The notes under the pieces are model-generated. The model had not been told where the DNA came from. It ran no database searches and was given only the letters and a program-made list of their open reading frames with translations. 6,832 nt of DNA from Nitrospirota bacterium (GTDB lineage Bacteria; Nitrospirota; Nitrospiria; Nitrospirales; UBA8639), in assembly GCA_029865515.1 (NCBI GenBank), contig JAOUGQ010000157.1, forward strand, positions 1 through 6,832. The letters run 5' to 3'. The position numbers and the translations under genes are program-made. Positions 1 through 5,949 of this stretch are shown here, piece by piece. Position 1 is the first letter of the stretch, and each line of letters opens with the position of its first letter.

Positions 1-87
1 CAGGGAGTGGCGAGGGCGACAAAACATTTTGCGGCATTGGCGGTCGATCTTCAAACATCACTCAGTCGCTTTACGTTAAAGGGATAA
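1..87 (+). CDS. C-terminal end of a methyl-accepting chemotaxis protein (partial)
   Basis: The first reading frame is open from base 1 to a TAA at 85-87 and encodes 28 residues, the 3' end of a gene that begins before the window. The peptide ends LAVDLQTSLSRFTLKG, which lines up with the last residues of the next gene (LVGDLQKLVRSFKV): hydrophobic residues in the same heptad places, a shared DLQ, and an Arg-x/Ser-Phe near the end. MCPs typically finish in this way, at the end of the antiparallel coiled coil of the cytoplasmic domain. The gap to the next start codon is 41 nt, so the two receptors would be tandem and probably co-transcribed. No CheR-binding pentapeptide is seen at the terminus. 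The identification rests on a short tail and would change if the frame were wrong; the other two forward frames give less MCP-like peptides. Confidence 0.7.
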   Translation, partial: QGVARATKHFAALAVDLQTSLSRFTLKG

Positions 88-128
88 AGAAGTCCTGTGT
101 TTGACTCATTTTTTTGTGAGGGAAGTGC

Positions 129-1805
129 ATGTGGCACTTAAGAATTGGACCTAAATTCGTCTTGTTTCTGGGAACGCTCGCCGCCGGATTGATTGTTTGC
201 GGCTTATGGGTGATGTACCAACAAGAAGAGGGTCGGCTTCGGACGCTTTTGGAGGAAGAAGGGAAAATTATTCAAGTTCAAATTGAAGTCACACGAGCTT
301 ATATTGCCAAAAATTACGTGGGGAAATTAAAAAAATCCTCTATGGGGTCCCACCTGCATGTTTCTCGTGATCATGAGCAAGATCCCGATGCCATTCCTTT
401 CCCTGCTACCGCCACACAGGAAATCGGCAAGGAATTGGGCGGGTTAGGGGTGTATCAGGCACGGTTGGTCAGTGATCAGCCGATGAATCCCGCCAATGCC
501 CCGCGGGATACTTTTGAAAAAAAGGCGATTGAGCTGATTAAGAATGGGGTGGAAAGTGTGAGCGAGATTCAGACGATCAACGGGGTTCCCACCTTTCGGC
601 GGGCGAGCGCCGATGTGGCTTCTGTGGATGCGTGTGTGAGTTGTCATGTAGGGAAAAATCTTGGAGAGGTGATCGGCTTGTTGTCTCTTTCAATTCCGAT
701 GACGCATGCCAAAGAGGCGATGGCTAGTTCGGTGCTCCATTCAGGGATGTGGATGATCGGGATCATCCTCATCTGCTTGGGTGCTGTGTACTGGTTGGTC
801 CATGTACTGGTGCTTAAGCCCCTACATGGTTTAACGGCCATCTCTCGCGATATTGCGCAGGGCGAAGGCGATCTGACCAAACGGGTGCCAGTTGGAAATG
901 GCTCTGACGAAATTGTGGAATTAAGCCGCTACCTCAATTCGTTTGTTGGCAGAATGCAATCGGTGTTGTTGTTGGTCAATGATGCGACGAATCGGCTTGC
1001 TTCTTCTACCGTCCAGTTGTCCACGACCGCGGATGGGGTCGTGCGGGTAGCAGAAGGGCAGGATGCCCGGGTGATTCAGTCGGCCTCAGCTGTTGAGGAA
1101 ATGACGATGACGGCAGGCGAAGTGGCGCGAAGCTCCACGGAAGCCGCACAGATTGCCCGGGAAACTGCAGAAACGGCGCGGAGCGGGCAGGAAGTGATGA
1201 CGCAAACGGTAATCGGCATGCAAGAGGTTTCCCAAGCGGTGGTGAATGCCGCCACTATTATTACGACACTAGGGCGGTCCTCGGACCAAATTGGAGAAAT
1301 TGTTCGTGTGATTGAAGACATTGCCGACCAAACCAATTTACTGGCTCTCAATGCCGCCATTGAAGCCGCCAGAGCAGGGGAGCAAGGGCGAGGGTTTGCC
1401 GTGGTGGCCGATGAGGTGCGGAAGCTGGCTGAGCGCACAACCAAGGCCACTAAAGAAATCGGGGATATGATCCGGCAAATTCAGCAGGATACGAGAAGTG
1501 CGGTGTCGTCGATGGATCAAGGGACAAACCGGGTAGGCCAGGGGGTGGAGTTAGCCAATAAGACGGGAGAGGCCTTGTCGAAAATTCATTCCATGATTAC
1601 TGCCACGGCAGGGATGATCCAGGAAATCGCCAATGCGACTGAGGAACAATCAACGGCTACGCGACAAATTGCCAACGATTTAGAGTCCATGACTCAAACG
1701 ACCAGGCAGACAACCAGTGGGATTTCCAAATCGGCCAAGGCGTGCCATGATTTAAGCTTATTGGTGGGGGATCTTCAGAAATTGGTCAGATCGTTTAAGG
1801 TGTAA
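129..1805 (+). CDS. Methyl-accepting chemotaxis protein with periplasmic c-type heme (Tll0287-like/DUF3365) sensor
   Basis: A 558-aa transmembrane chemoreceptor. A first membrane helix spans about residues 10-30. A periplasmic sensor covers about 31-205, and a second helix about 207-228. A HAMP domain follows (about 229-282), then a long coiled-coil signalling domain to the C-terminus. The signalling tip is about 395-436 and carries the conserved core DQTNLLALNAAIEAARAGE, GRGFAVVADEVRKLAER. The sensor has an IPFPAT segment (89-94) and a CVSCH motif at 169-173. Both are typical of the Tll0287-like/DUF3365 family, in which CxxCH covalently binds heme c in a PAS-like fold. C169 and C172 are the only cysteines in the periplasmic part; H75, H77 and H82 are possible second axial ligands. 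By inference it senses redox state, oxygen, NO or a similar ligand and signals through CheW/CheA. The start is supported by a GAGGGA Shine-Dalgarno at 118-123. There is no C-terminal CheR-docking pentapeptide. Family assignment is firm; the ligand is unknown. Confidence 0.95.
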   Translation: MWHLRIGPKFVLFLGTLAAGLIVCGLWVMYQQEEGRLRTLLEEEGKIIQVQIEVTRAYIAKNYVGKLKKSSMGSHLHVSRDHEQDPDAIPFPATATQEIGKELGGLGVYQARLVSDQPMNPANAPRDTFEKKAIELIKNGVESVSEIQTINGVPTFRRASADVASVDACVSCHVGKNLGEVIGLLSLSIPMTHAKEAMASSVLHSGMWMIGIILICLGAVYWLVHVLVLKPLHGLTAISRDIAQGEGDLTKRVPVGNGSDEIVELSRYLNSFVGRMQSVLLLVNDATNRLASSTVQLSTTADGVVRVAEGQDARVIQSASAVEEMTMTAGEVARSSTEAAQIARETAETARSGQEVMTQTVIGMQEVSQAVVNAATIITTLGRSSDQIGEIVRVIEDIADQTNLLALNAAIEAARAGEQGRGFAVVADEVRKLAERTTKATKEIGDMIRQIQQDTRSAVSSMDQGTNRVGQGVELANKTGEALSKIHSMITATAGMIQEIANATEEQSTATRQIANDLESMTQTTRQTTSGISKSAKACHDLSLLVGDLQKLVRSFKV

Positions 1806-1844
1806 CTCACGGATCACCACCTCCAGCAGAAGGCGCCTCTATTC

Positions 1845-2138
1845 CTACCGAGTTGGAGGGGGGCCAGAGTCGATGTGACCATTGAAGTCTGCTGGATTGT
1901 CAAATTGGGAAGATGGGGAGGGGGATGGTTTCTTCATGGCCACAACTTGTTCCAGCATGTTGACCGAGTCCTTGAGCAAGTCAGCAGCGCAGGCCAAAGT
2001 AACATGCAATTGTTTCCATGCGTCATCCCAACGTCCTTCATGTTGAAGGTTCTGAAATCGTTGATGTTGTTCTTGCAAGATGGCTTTTTTGGCATCAAGC
2101 ATTAACCGGTCGGCTTGTGAGCTGGCTGGTCTGTCCAT
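1845..2138 (-). CDS. Small hypothetical protein, helical hairpin with Pro/Ser-rich tail
   Basis: A 97-aa protein that I do not recognise. Support for a real gene: an ATG at 2138 preceded on the minus strand by AAAGGA with 8 nt spacing, a protein-like composition, and a fit in the gap between two + strand genes without overlapping either. Residues about 8-33 and 36-68 look like two amphipathic helices separated by a short turn (HEGRWDDAW at 33-41). From 69 on, the chain is rich in Pro, Ser and Gly and is probably disordered. There is no signal peptide or membrane segment, so it is probably cytoplasmic. The short all-helical form and the EGRWDDA turn vaguely recall small flagellar export chaperones of the FliT type, but the resemblance is too weak to name it. 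It converges on the MCP gene (39 nt between stop codons) and diverges from cheB. A forward reading frame over the same bases (1875-2105) is its shadow. Confidence 0.7.
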   Translation of the reverse strand: MDRPASSQADRLMLDAKKAILQEQHQRFQNLQHEGRWDDAWKQLHVTLACAADLLKDSVNMLEQVVAMKKPSPSPSSQFDNPADFNGHIDSGPPPTR

Positions 2139-2146
2139 ACAAAGAA

Positions 2147-2152
2147 TCCTTT
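2147..2152 (-). promoter_or_regulatory. Ribosome binding site of the small minus-strand gene
   Basis: Read on the minus strand this is AAAGGA, 8 nt before the ATG whose A is at 2138. It is the main argument that the small antisense frame is translated and that its start is at 2138, not at the internal Met13. Confidence 0.6.
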
Positions 2153-2211
2153 ATCTATTGGGATGTTTGATGATGAAATGATGATGACGTTCACCCTATC
2201 AGAGCAGTTGG

Positions 2212-2221
2212 TGAGGCCTCA
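2212..2221. repeat. 10-bp perfect palindrome in the divergent intergenic region
   Basis: TGAGGCCTCA is identical to its reverse complement and lies between the divergent starts of the small minus-strand gene and cheB. Just to the left, a TGATGATGA unit occurs twice (2168-2176 and 2179-2187) with an 11-bp period, about one helical turn. Either could be a regulator site. A 10-bp palindrome can also occur by chance, and I see no good -35/-10 or -24/-12 pair around it. Confidence 0.3.
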
Positions 2222-2325
2222 AGGTGACAATGATTGGAGTTGGAAGAGGATAGGTGCTATTCCGTGAGATTGCTGCGAGTTGTCAATCTACTCCAATGGA
2301 TACAAATCCCTTCAGATGGGGATCA

Positions 2326-3579
2326 ATGAGAACGAACCACCCTTCAATTCGGGTTTTGGTCGTGGATGATTCTGTCTTTATGAGGAACACCATTTCCACG
2401 TTGCTCATGAAATTCCCGGATGTGCAGGTGGTGGGAACTGCTAAAAATGGAATGGAAGCCATTGCGGAACTCCGGCGAAGCCAGCCGGATGTCATGACTT
2501 TGGATGTTGACATGCCCGGCATGAATGGATTGGACGTGTTGGATTATGTCATGGCCAACCATCCGCTTCCGGTCATTATGATCAGTGCATTGACCAATGA
2601 AGGGGCCGAAGTGACGTTTCAAGCTCTTGAACGAGGTGCTGTAGACTTTATTCCTAAAGTTGGCGGAAACAGCCATTTTGACATTGAAACAATTGAGGGG
2701 CAGTTACATGACAAAGTTCAGGAGGCCTATCAGGCCAGGCTTGGTGTGCAGCAGGCCCAATATGCAGAAATGAAAGCTATTTCATCAGTCTCAGTCTGCC
2801 CACACCGGGAGAAGACCGAAGCGAGAATCTTCAATCGATGGCCAGGCGTGTCTTGGGGAGGGATGAAACGAGCCGCTACAAAAAAATCACACAGTCAGTT
2901 TCCCATTGTGGTCATTGGATCATCGACCGGTGGACCAAATCTACTAAAAAAATTAGTGGCAGATTTACCCGGCTTTTTTCCGGCCTCGCTTATCATTATT
3001 CAGCATATGCCAAAATTTTTCACAAAAGTGTTCGCCGAAAAATTGAATGCCGCTGCCCCCTTCCCTATACGAGAAGCGTGCAATGGGGACTGGCTCGAAC
3101 CTGGGGTAGGTCTCGTGGCTCCGGGTGATCAGCATTTGTTCATTGGCTGTCAGGCTAATGGACGGGCGGTGATTGAAATTTCGACTGAGTCAGGCCAATT
3201 TTCTTACCGTCCCTCGGTTGATGGTGCCATGGTCTCGGCGGCGGAACATTTTGGTTCATCCGTCGTCGGTGTGGTGGTCTCCGGTATGGGGAATGATGGT
3301 GTGGCAGGTTGTCAAAAAATTAAGGAGTATGGGGGAACGGTGCTTGTTCAGGATGAAGCGTCCGCTTTGATGTATGGGATGCCTCGGGCGGTGGTGGCGG
3401 CAGGTTGGGCTGATGCGGTGGTTTCGGATAATCAATTGGCGGAGTGCATGATTCAAGCGGTTGAGGTTATTGGAGAGGGGAGGGCGTTGGCGTGTCCTCT
3501 TGGGCATCGGCTCTCAAAAGATCGGATCGGGTCAGGTGAGGGACTTTTCAAGAGCCTGGGGGGAGGCATCTCATGTTGA
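2326..3579 (+). CDS. cheB: Chemotaxis response regulator protein-glutamate methylesterase CheB
   Basis: CheB removes methyl groups from receptor glutamates (and deamidates glutamines) for chemotactic adaptation and is activated by phosphotransfer from CheA. Numbered from the ATG at 2326 (418 aa), the receiver domain spans about 8-125, with acidic D14/D15, phospho-acceptor D60 in TLDVDMPGMNG, S87 and K111. The esterase domain starts near 192, with catalytic Ser200 in GSSTGG, His227 in IIQHMP and Asp324 in GMGNDG, so the triad is intact. The linker (about 112-191) and a C-terminal tail (383-418) make it longer than the usual 350 or so residues. Start choice: the frame also opens with GTG at 2254 (AGAGGA close upstream) and ATG at 2296. 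I prefer 2326, because MRTNHPSIRVLVVDDS matches how CheB proteins normally begin and GGGGA lies at 2318-2322, only 3 nt upstream. A 2254 start would add 24 residues of no evident family similarity. The stop overlaps the cheW start by 7 nt, indicating translational coupling. Confidence 0.95.
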   Translation: MRTNHPSIRVLVVDDSVFMRNTISTLLMKFPDVQVVGTAKNGMEAIAELRRSQPDVMTLDVDMPGMNGLDVLDYVMANHPLPVIMISALTNEGAEVTFQALERGAVDFIPKVGGNSHFDIETIEGQLHDKVQEAYQARLGVQQAQYAEMKAISSVSVCPHREKTEARIFNRWPGVSWGGMKRAATKKSHSQFPIVVIGSSTGGPNLLKKLVADLPGFFPASLIIIQHMPKFFTKVFAEKLNAAAPFPIREACNGDWLEPGVGLVAPGDQHLFIGCQANGRAVIEISTESGQFSYRPSVDGAMVSAAEHFGSSVVGVVVSGMGNDGVAGCQKIKEYGGTVLVQDEASALMYGMPRAVVAAGWADAVVSDNQLAECMIQAVEVIGEGRALACPLGHRLSKDRIGSGEGLFKSLGGGISC

Positions 3580-4061
3580 GTACCTTGACACAGGCATTGC
3601 CTCATGATGATACGGAGGAAAGTAGTGGAGTTGTGCTCCAACTCGTGAGTTTCCAGTTGGGGTGCGAGGTCTTTGCCATTGATATCCTGGTTGTGCAAGA
3701 GATTATTCGGCTGGTTGAAATCACCCATGTACCCAATGCTCCCCATTATGTGGAAGGGGTAGTGAATTTGCGTGGGAAAGTCATTCCCATTATCAATCTT
3801 CGAGCCCGTTTCGGTCTGCCTTCGACAGAACACACCAAGGAAACTCGAATCGTGGTGGTAGAGGTGGCTCAGGTGATCTTAGGATTTATCGTGGATTCGG
3901 TGGAGGAAGTCTTACGACTTCCAGAAGAAGGCATTGAGCCCATGCCCCACACAGGTCGGGGAGGAGCTGAGGAATGTCATAGAGGAGTGGGGCGGGTGAA
4001 TGGTCGCTTGGTGATGTTGCTGGACCTTGAACTCTTGTTTGGTATGGGGACCTCGGGTTAA
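3573..4061 (+). CDS. cheW: Chemotaxis coupling protein CheW
   Basis: A 162-aa single-domain CheW, the cytoplasmic adaptor that joins CheA to MCP tips in receptor arrays. The domain covers about 20-158. It shows the usual opening (VLQLVSFQLGCEVFAIDILVVQEI), a VPNAP loop (53-57), and the signature GVVNLRGKVIPIINLR around 62-77. R67 in NLRG corresponds to the receptor/CheA-interface arginine conserved in the family. There is a 19-residue N-terminal lead rich in acidic and polar residues. The start codon lies inside the end of cheB (overlap ATGTTGA) with a strong GGAGG at 3562-3566, 6 nt upstream. The motA-family gene follows after 15 nt, so all of these are probably co-transcribed. Confidence 0.96.
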   Translation: MLSTLTQALPHDDTEESSGVVLQLVSFQLGCEVFAIDILVVQEIIRLVEITHVPNAPHYVEGVVNLRGKVIPIINLRARFGLPSTEHTKETRIVVVEVAQVILGFIVDSVEEVLRLPEEGIEPMPHTGRGGAEECHRGVGRVNGRLVMLLDLELLFGMGTSG

Positions 4062-4076
4062 GGAAAGCCATTTATT

Positions 4077-4838
4077 ATGGATATTTTATCAATTCTTGGC
4101 ATCGTGTTGTCTATTGTGGCCATTGTTGGTGGGCAACACCTAGAGGGCGGCCATCTCAGTTCGATTATGCAATTCACCGCCTTTCTCATTGTGATGGGCG
4201 GTACACTCGGAGCGGTCATGCTCAATTATCCGATGCCGATTTTCATGAAGGCCTTGAGTAGTATCAGCATGGTCTTTGGCAATGTGCATGTGGATATGAA
4301 AGGCATTATTGCCAAAATCGTGGAACTCTCCAATATCAGTCGAAAACAGGGCTTGCTGGCGCTGGAAGGACAGATGAAGACCATTCAGGATCCCCTCTTG
4401 TCGAAAGGGGTGCAATTGGTTGTTGATGGAACGGAACCGCAAAAAATTCGCGAAATTCTCGAGGTGGAAGTAGGAATTTTTGAAGAGGAGTATCTGTTAG
4501 CGGGAAAAGTCTATGAGTCCTTAGGAGGCTATGCGCCTACGGTTGGGATTATTGGGGCAGTTCTGGGATTAATCCATGTGATGGAAAATCTGGCCGATCC
4601 GTCTAAGCTGGGAGGTGGCATCGCTGTGGCGTTTGTGGCCACGGTCTATGGAGTGGGCGCCGCTAATTTGTTTTTCCTGCCTATGGGCGGAAAAATTAAA
4701 ATGAAAGCCAAGGAATTGGTGATGGGAAAGCTCATGGTAATTGAAGGGCTGATTTCCGTGGCCCAAGGAGAGAATCCACGAATGATTGAAGAGAAGTTAA
4801 GCGGGTTTCTGCCCACGTCGGAGAAACAGAAAAAATAA
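4077..4838 (+). CDS. motA: Flagellar motor stator protein, MotA family (MotC-like)
   Basis: A 253-aa inner-membrane stator subunit. With MotB it forms the ion channel that turns ion flow into torque against FliG. Four membrane helices can be seen: about 3-20, 30-49, 147-168 and 182-203. A cytoplasmic loop of about 95 residues lies between the second and third. The loop carries R89 and E97 in RKQGLLALE, matching E. coli MotA R90 and E98, which contact FliG. P154 (GGYAPTVG) and P202 (FFLPMGG) match the two conserved channel prolines. Its length and its opening (MDILSILG, GGQHLEGGHLSS, VMGGTLGA) are closest to Pseudomonas MotC as I remember it, which also sits beside che genes. The start has AGGAAA at 4061-4066, 10 nt upstream, overlapping the cheW stop. 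MotC could be the better symbol. Confidence 0.95.
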   Translation: MDILSILGIVLSIVAIVGGQHLEGGHLSSIMQFTAFLIVMGGTLGAVMLNYPMPIFMKALSSISMVFGNVHVDMKGIIAKIVELSNISRKQGLLALEGQMKTIQDPLLSKGVQLVVDGTEPQKIREILEVEVGIFEEEYLLAGKVYESLGGYAPTVGIIGAVLGLIHVMENLADPSKLGGGIAVAFVATVYGVGAANLFFLPMGGKIKMKAKELVMGKLMVIEGLISVAQGENPRMIEEKLSGFLPTSEKQKK

Positions 4839-4862
4839 ACGGATGATCGACAGTCTGTTGGT

Positions 4863-5615
4863 GTGAGTGATGGTGTGAAGAAAAAACACGAGGAGCATGA
4901 AAATCACGAACGCTGGTTAGTCTCGTACGCGGACTTTATTACATTGTTGTTTGCCTTCTTTGTGGTGATGTATTCGGTTTCTTCAGTCAATGAAGGAAAA
5001 TTCCGGGTCCTCAGCGATTCTCTGGTGAGTTCCTTTGCCAACAATAAACCCGTGGGTGAGCTTTCTCTTGTGAATCTCCCCATTCAAAAGAGTAAATCCA
5101 TTCAGGTCAAAGAAGGGCAAAAATCAACGGATAATATTCGGTCCTACTTGAAAGTGGCCAATGCCATTACCGCAGCCAAAGTCCCTCAAGGCGTGAAGAT
5201 CACGTCGACGGAACGTGGGTTGAATATTCGGATCAAAGATGATGCCTTGTTCAGTAGCGGGAGTGCCAGCATTAACCCGCAAATCCAAGAATTCATCGAT
5301 TTGATTGCCAGCCTGGTCAAAGATTTACCCAATCTCATCGCAGTCGAAGGGCATACGGACAATCAACCTATCCGATCCGAGGCATTTCCATCGAATTGGG
5401 ATCTTTCAACTGCCCGGTCTAATGCCTTGATCCGGTATTTAATCGAACATCATCAATTGGCTGCGAACAGATTTTCCTCAACCGGGTATGCCGGCACCCG
5501 CCCTGTCGAATCCAACGATACTCCGGACGGACAAGCTTCTAACCGCCGGGTAGAACTCATCGTGCTACGGGACACGAGTGCTGAAGCTTCTCCCTCTCAT
5601 CCCTTTCTCCCCTAA
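4863..5615 (+). CDS. motB: Flagellar motor protein, MotB family (MotD-like)
   Basis: A 250-aa stator subunit that partners the preceding protein and anchors it to peptidoglycan. It has a short charged cytoplasmic N-terminus (1-17), then one membrane helix (about 19-40) containing the ion-binding Asp24 in SYADFITLLFAFFVVMY, equivalent to E. coli MotB D32. A periplasmic linker follows, then an OmpA-like peptidoglycan-binding domain (about 120-235) with VEGHTDNQPI (161-170), NWDLSTARS (178-186) and NRRVEL (227-232). The helix and following VSSVNEGKFR are the pattern I associate with MotD. The start is GTG at 4863, the only plausible start in this frame between the motA stop and the membrane helix. 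It has no recognisable Shine-Dalgarno, so translation may depend on coupling with motA, which ends 24 nt upstream. The key residues are intact. Confidence 0.95.
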   Translation: MSDGVKKKHEEHENHERWLVSYADFITLLFAFFVVMYSVSSVNEGKFRVLSDSLVSSFANNKPVGELSLVNLPIQKSKSIQVKEGQKSTDNIRSYLKVANAITAAKVPQGVKITSTERGLNIRIKDDALFSSGSASINPQIQEFIDLIASLVKDLPNLIAVEGHTDNQPIRSEAFPSNWDLSTARSNALIRYLIEHHQLAANRFSSTGYAGTRPVESNDTPDGQASNRRVELIVLRDTSAEASPSHPFLP

Positions 5616-5662
5616 AAGCCGGTTCGTCACCCGAAGAAAAAATAATCCGGACACTGATTGAG

Positions 5663-5693
5663 CCGATTCCTGGGATTCCCTAGGCAGGATCGG
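5663..5693. repeat. Imperfect inverted repeat (possible hairpin) after motB
   Basis: CCGATTCCTG (5663-5672) can pair with CAGGATCGG (5685-5693), giving 9 pairs with one bulged T and a 12-nt loop. It lies 48 nt beyond the motB stop. No U-tract follows, so it is at best a weak candidate for a terminator or an RNA-stabilising structure. Confidence 0.35.
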
Positions 5694-5833
5694 GTCTATT
5701 GGGAAAGTTATGCCGGTATCGTCTGGTGTTCCTGCGCGGAGAACAACGGGCCACGGTTCAAGACGCGAAAATTCCGATAGGCAAAACCTTCCTCTCACTT
5801 TCAATTGGGAGAGCGTTTGTGCGGTGAAAGAGT

Positions 5834-5857
5834 GAAGGCACATAAAAAACTGCCTTC
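5834..5857. repeat. Perfect 7-bp inverted repeat upstream of the sigma-54 promoter
   Basis: GAAGGCA (5834-5840) and TGCCTTC (5851-5857) flank a 10-nt A-rich spacer. The repeat centre is about 55 bp upstream of the -24 element. Two-fold symmetric sites at such distances are typical of enhancer-binding activators of sigma-54 promoters, so this is a candidate activator site. As RNA it could instead be a hairpin ending the motB transcript, though no U-run follows. The left arm can also pair with 5787-5803, giving an alternative structure. Confidence 0.4.
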
Positions 5858-5898
5858 TGTTAGATGTTCCCCTTTAAAAAAAGACGCAGACGGCTTAT

Positions 5899-5914
5899 TG
5901 GCACATGCGTTGCA
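5899..5914 (+). promoter_or_regulatory. Sigma-54 (RpoN) -24/-12 promoter of flgF-flgG
   Basis: TGGCAC at 5899-5904, 5 nt, then TTGCA at 5910-5914. The invariant GG (5900-5901) and GC (5912-5913) are separated by exactly 10 nt, which matches the RpoN consensus TGGCAC-N5-TTGCW in full. With C5913 as -12, transcription would begin near 5925, leaving a 5' leader of about 25 nt before the strong ribosome binding site of flgF. Sigma-54 control of rod genes through an AAA+ activator (FlrC/FleQ type) is known in other polar flagellates. The activator is not encoded in this window. Confidence 0.85.
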
Positions 5915-5937
5915 GAATTCCTCCTAATATTTACGCC

Positions 5938-5944
5938 AAGGAGG
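5938..5944 (+). promoter_or_regulatory. Strong ribosome binding site fixing the flgF start at 5950
   Basis: AAGGAGG, 5 nt before the ATG at 5950. It is the best Shine-Dalgarno in the window. It decides against the in-frame ATG at 5905, which lies inside the sigma-54 promoter and upstream of the predicted transcription start. Confidence 0.85.
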
Positions 5945-5949
5945 AAAAA

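Larger units (their letters stand above)
5616..5898. other. Intergenic region between motB and the flgF promoter
   Basis: I see no credible gene here. A 41-codon + strand frame (5710-5835) and a 92-codon minus frame (5565-5843, running into the end of motB) have poor context and un-protein-like composition. What the stretch does hold is a set of inverted repeats: an imperfect hairpin at 5663-5693, an imperfect long one at 5787-5838, and a perfect 7-bp one at 5834-5857. These are followed by A/T-rich sequence up to the sigma-54 promoter. No hairpin is followed by a clear T-run, so the end of the motB transcript is not obvious. Confidence 0.6.

Noticed and set aside
91..115. Short hairpin plus seven Ts after the upstream MCP end
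   Set aside because: The stem (AGTC/GACT) is only 4 bp with an 8-nt loop, too weak for an intrinsic terminator, and it sits just before the next gene's ribosome binding site.
1076..1450. 124-codon minus-strand frame inside the MCP
   Set aside because: It is a shadow of the highly conserved MCP signalling domain and has no ribosome binding site or protein-like pattern of its own.
1817..1862. Possible bidirectional terminator between the MCP and the small minus-strand gene
   Set aside because: CCACCTCCA and TGGAGGGGG pair with one mismatch, but the loop is 28 nt, the right arm lies in coding sequence and there is no T-run on either strand.
2239..2330. Minus-strand TTGACA (2281-2286) as a -35 for the small gene
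   Set aside because: No acceptable -10 lies at 16-19 bp from it, and it is about 140 bp from the start codon.
5710..5835. 41-codon + strand frame in the motB-flgF gap
   Set aside because: Only a weak GGGAAA precedes it, the peptide is basic and low in hydrophobic residues, and it overlaps the hairpin region.
5565..5843. 92-codon minus-strand frame across the motB end and the following gap
   Set aside because: It overlaps the end of a solid gene, has a composition unlike a folded protein and no recognisable motif. A GAAGG about 10 nt before its ATG is part of the inverted repeat.
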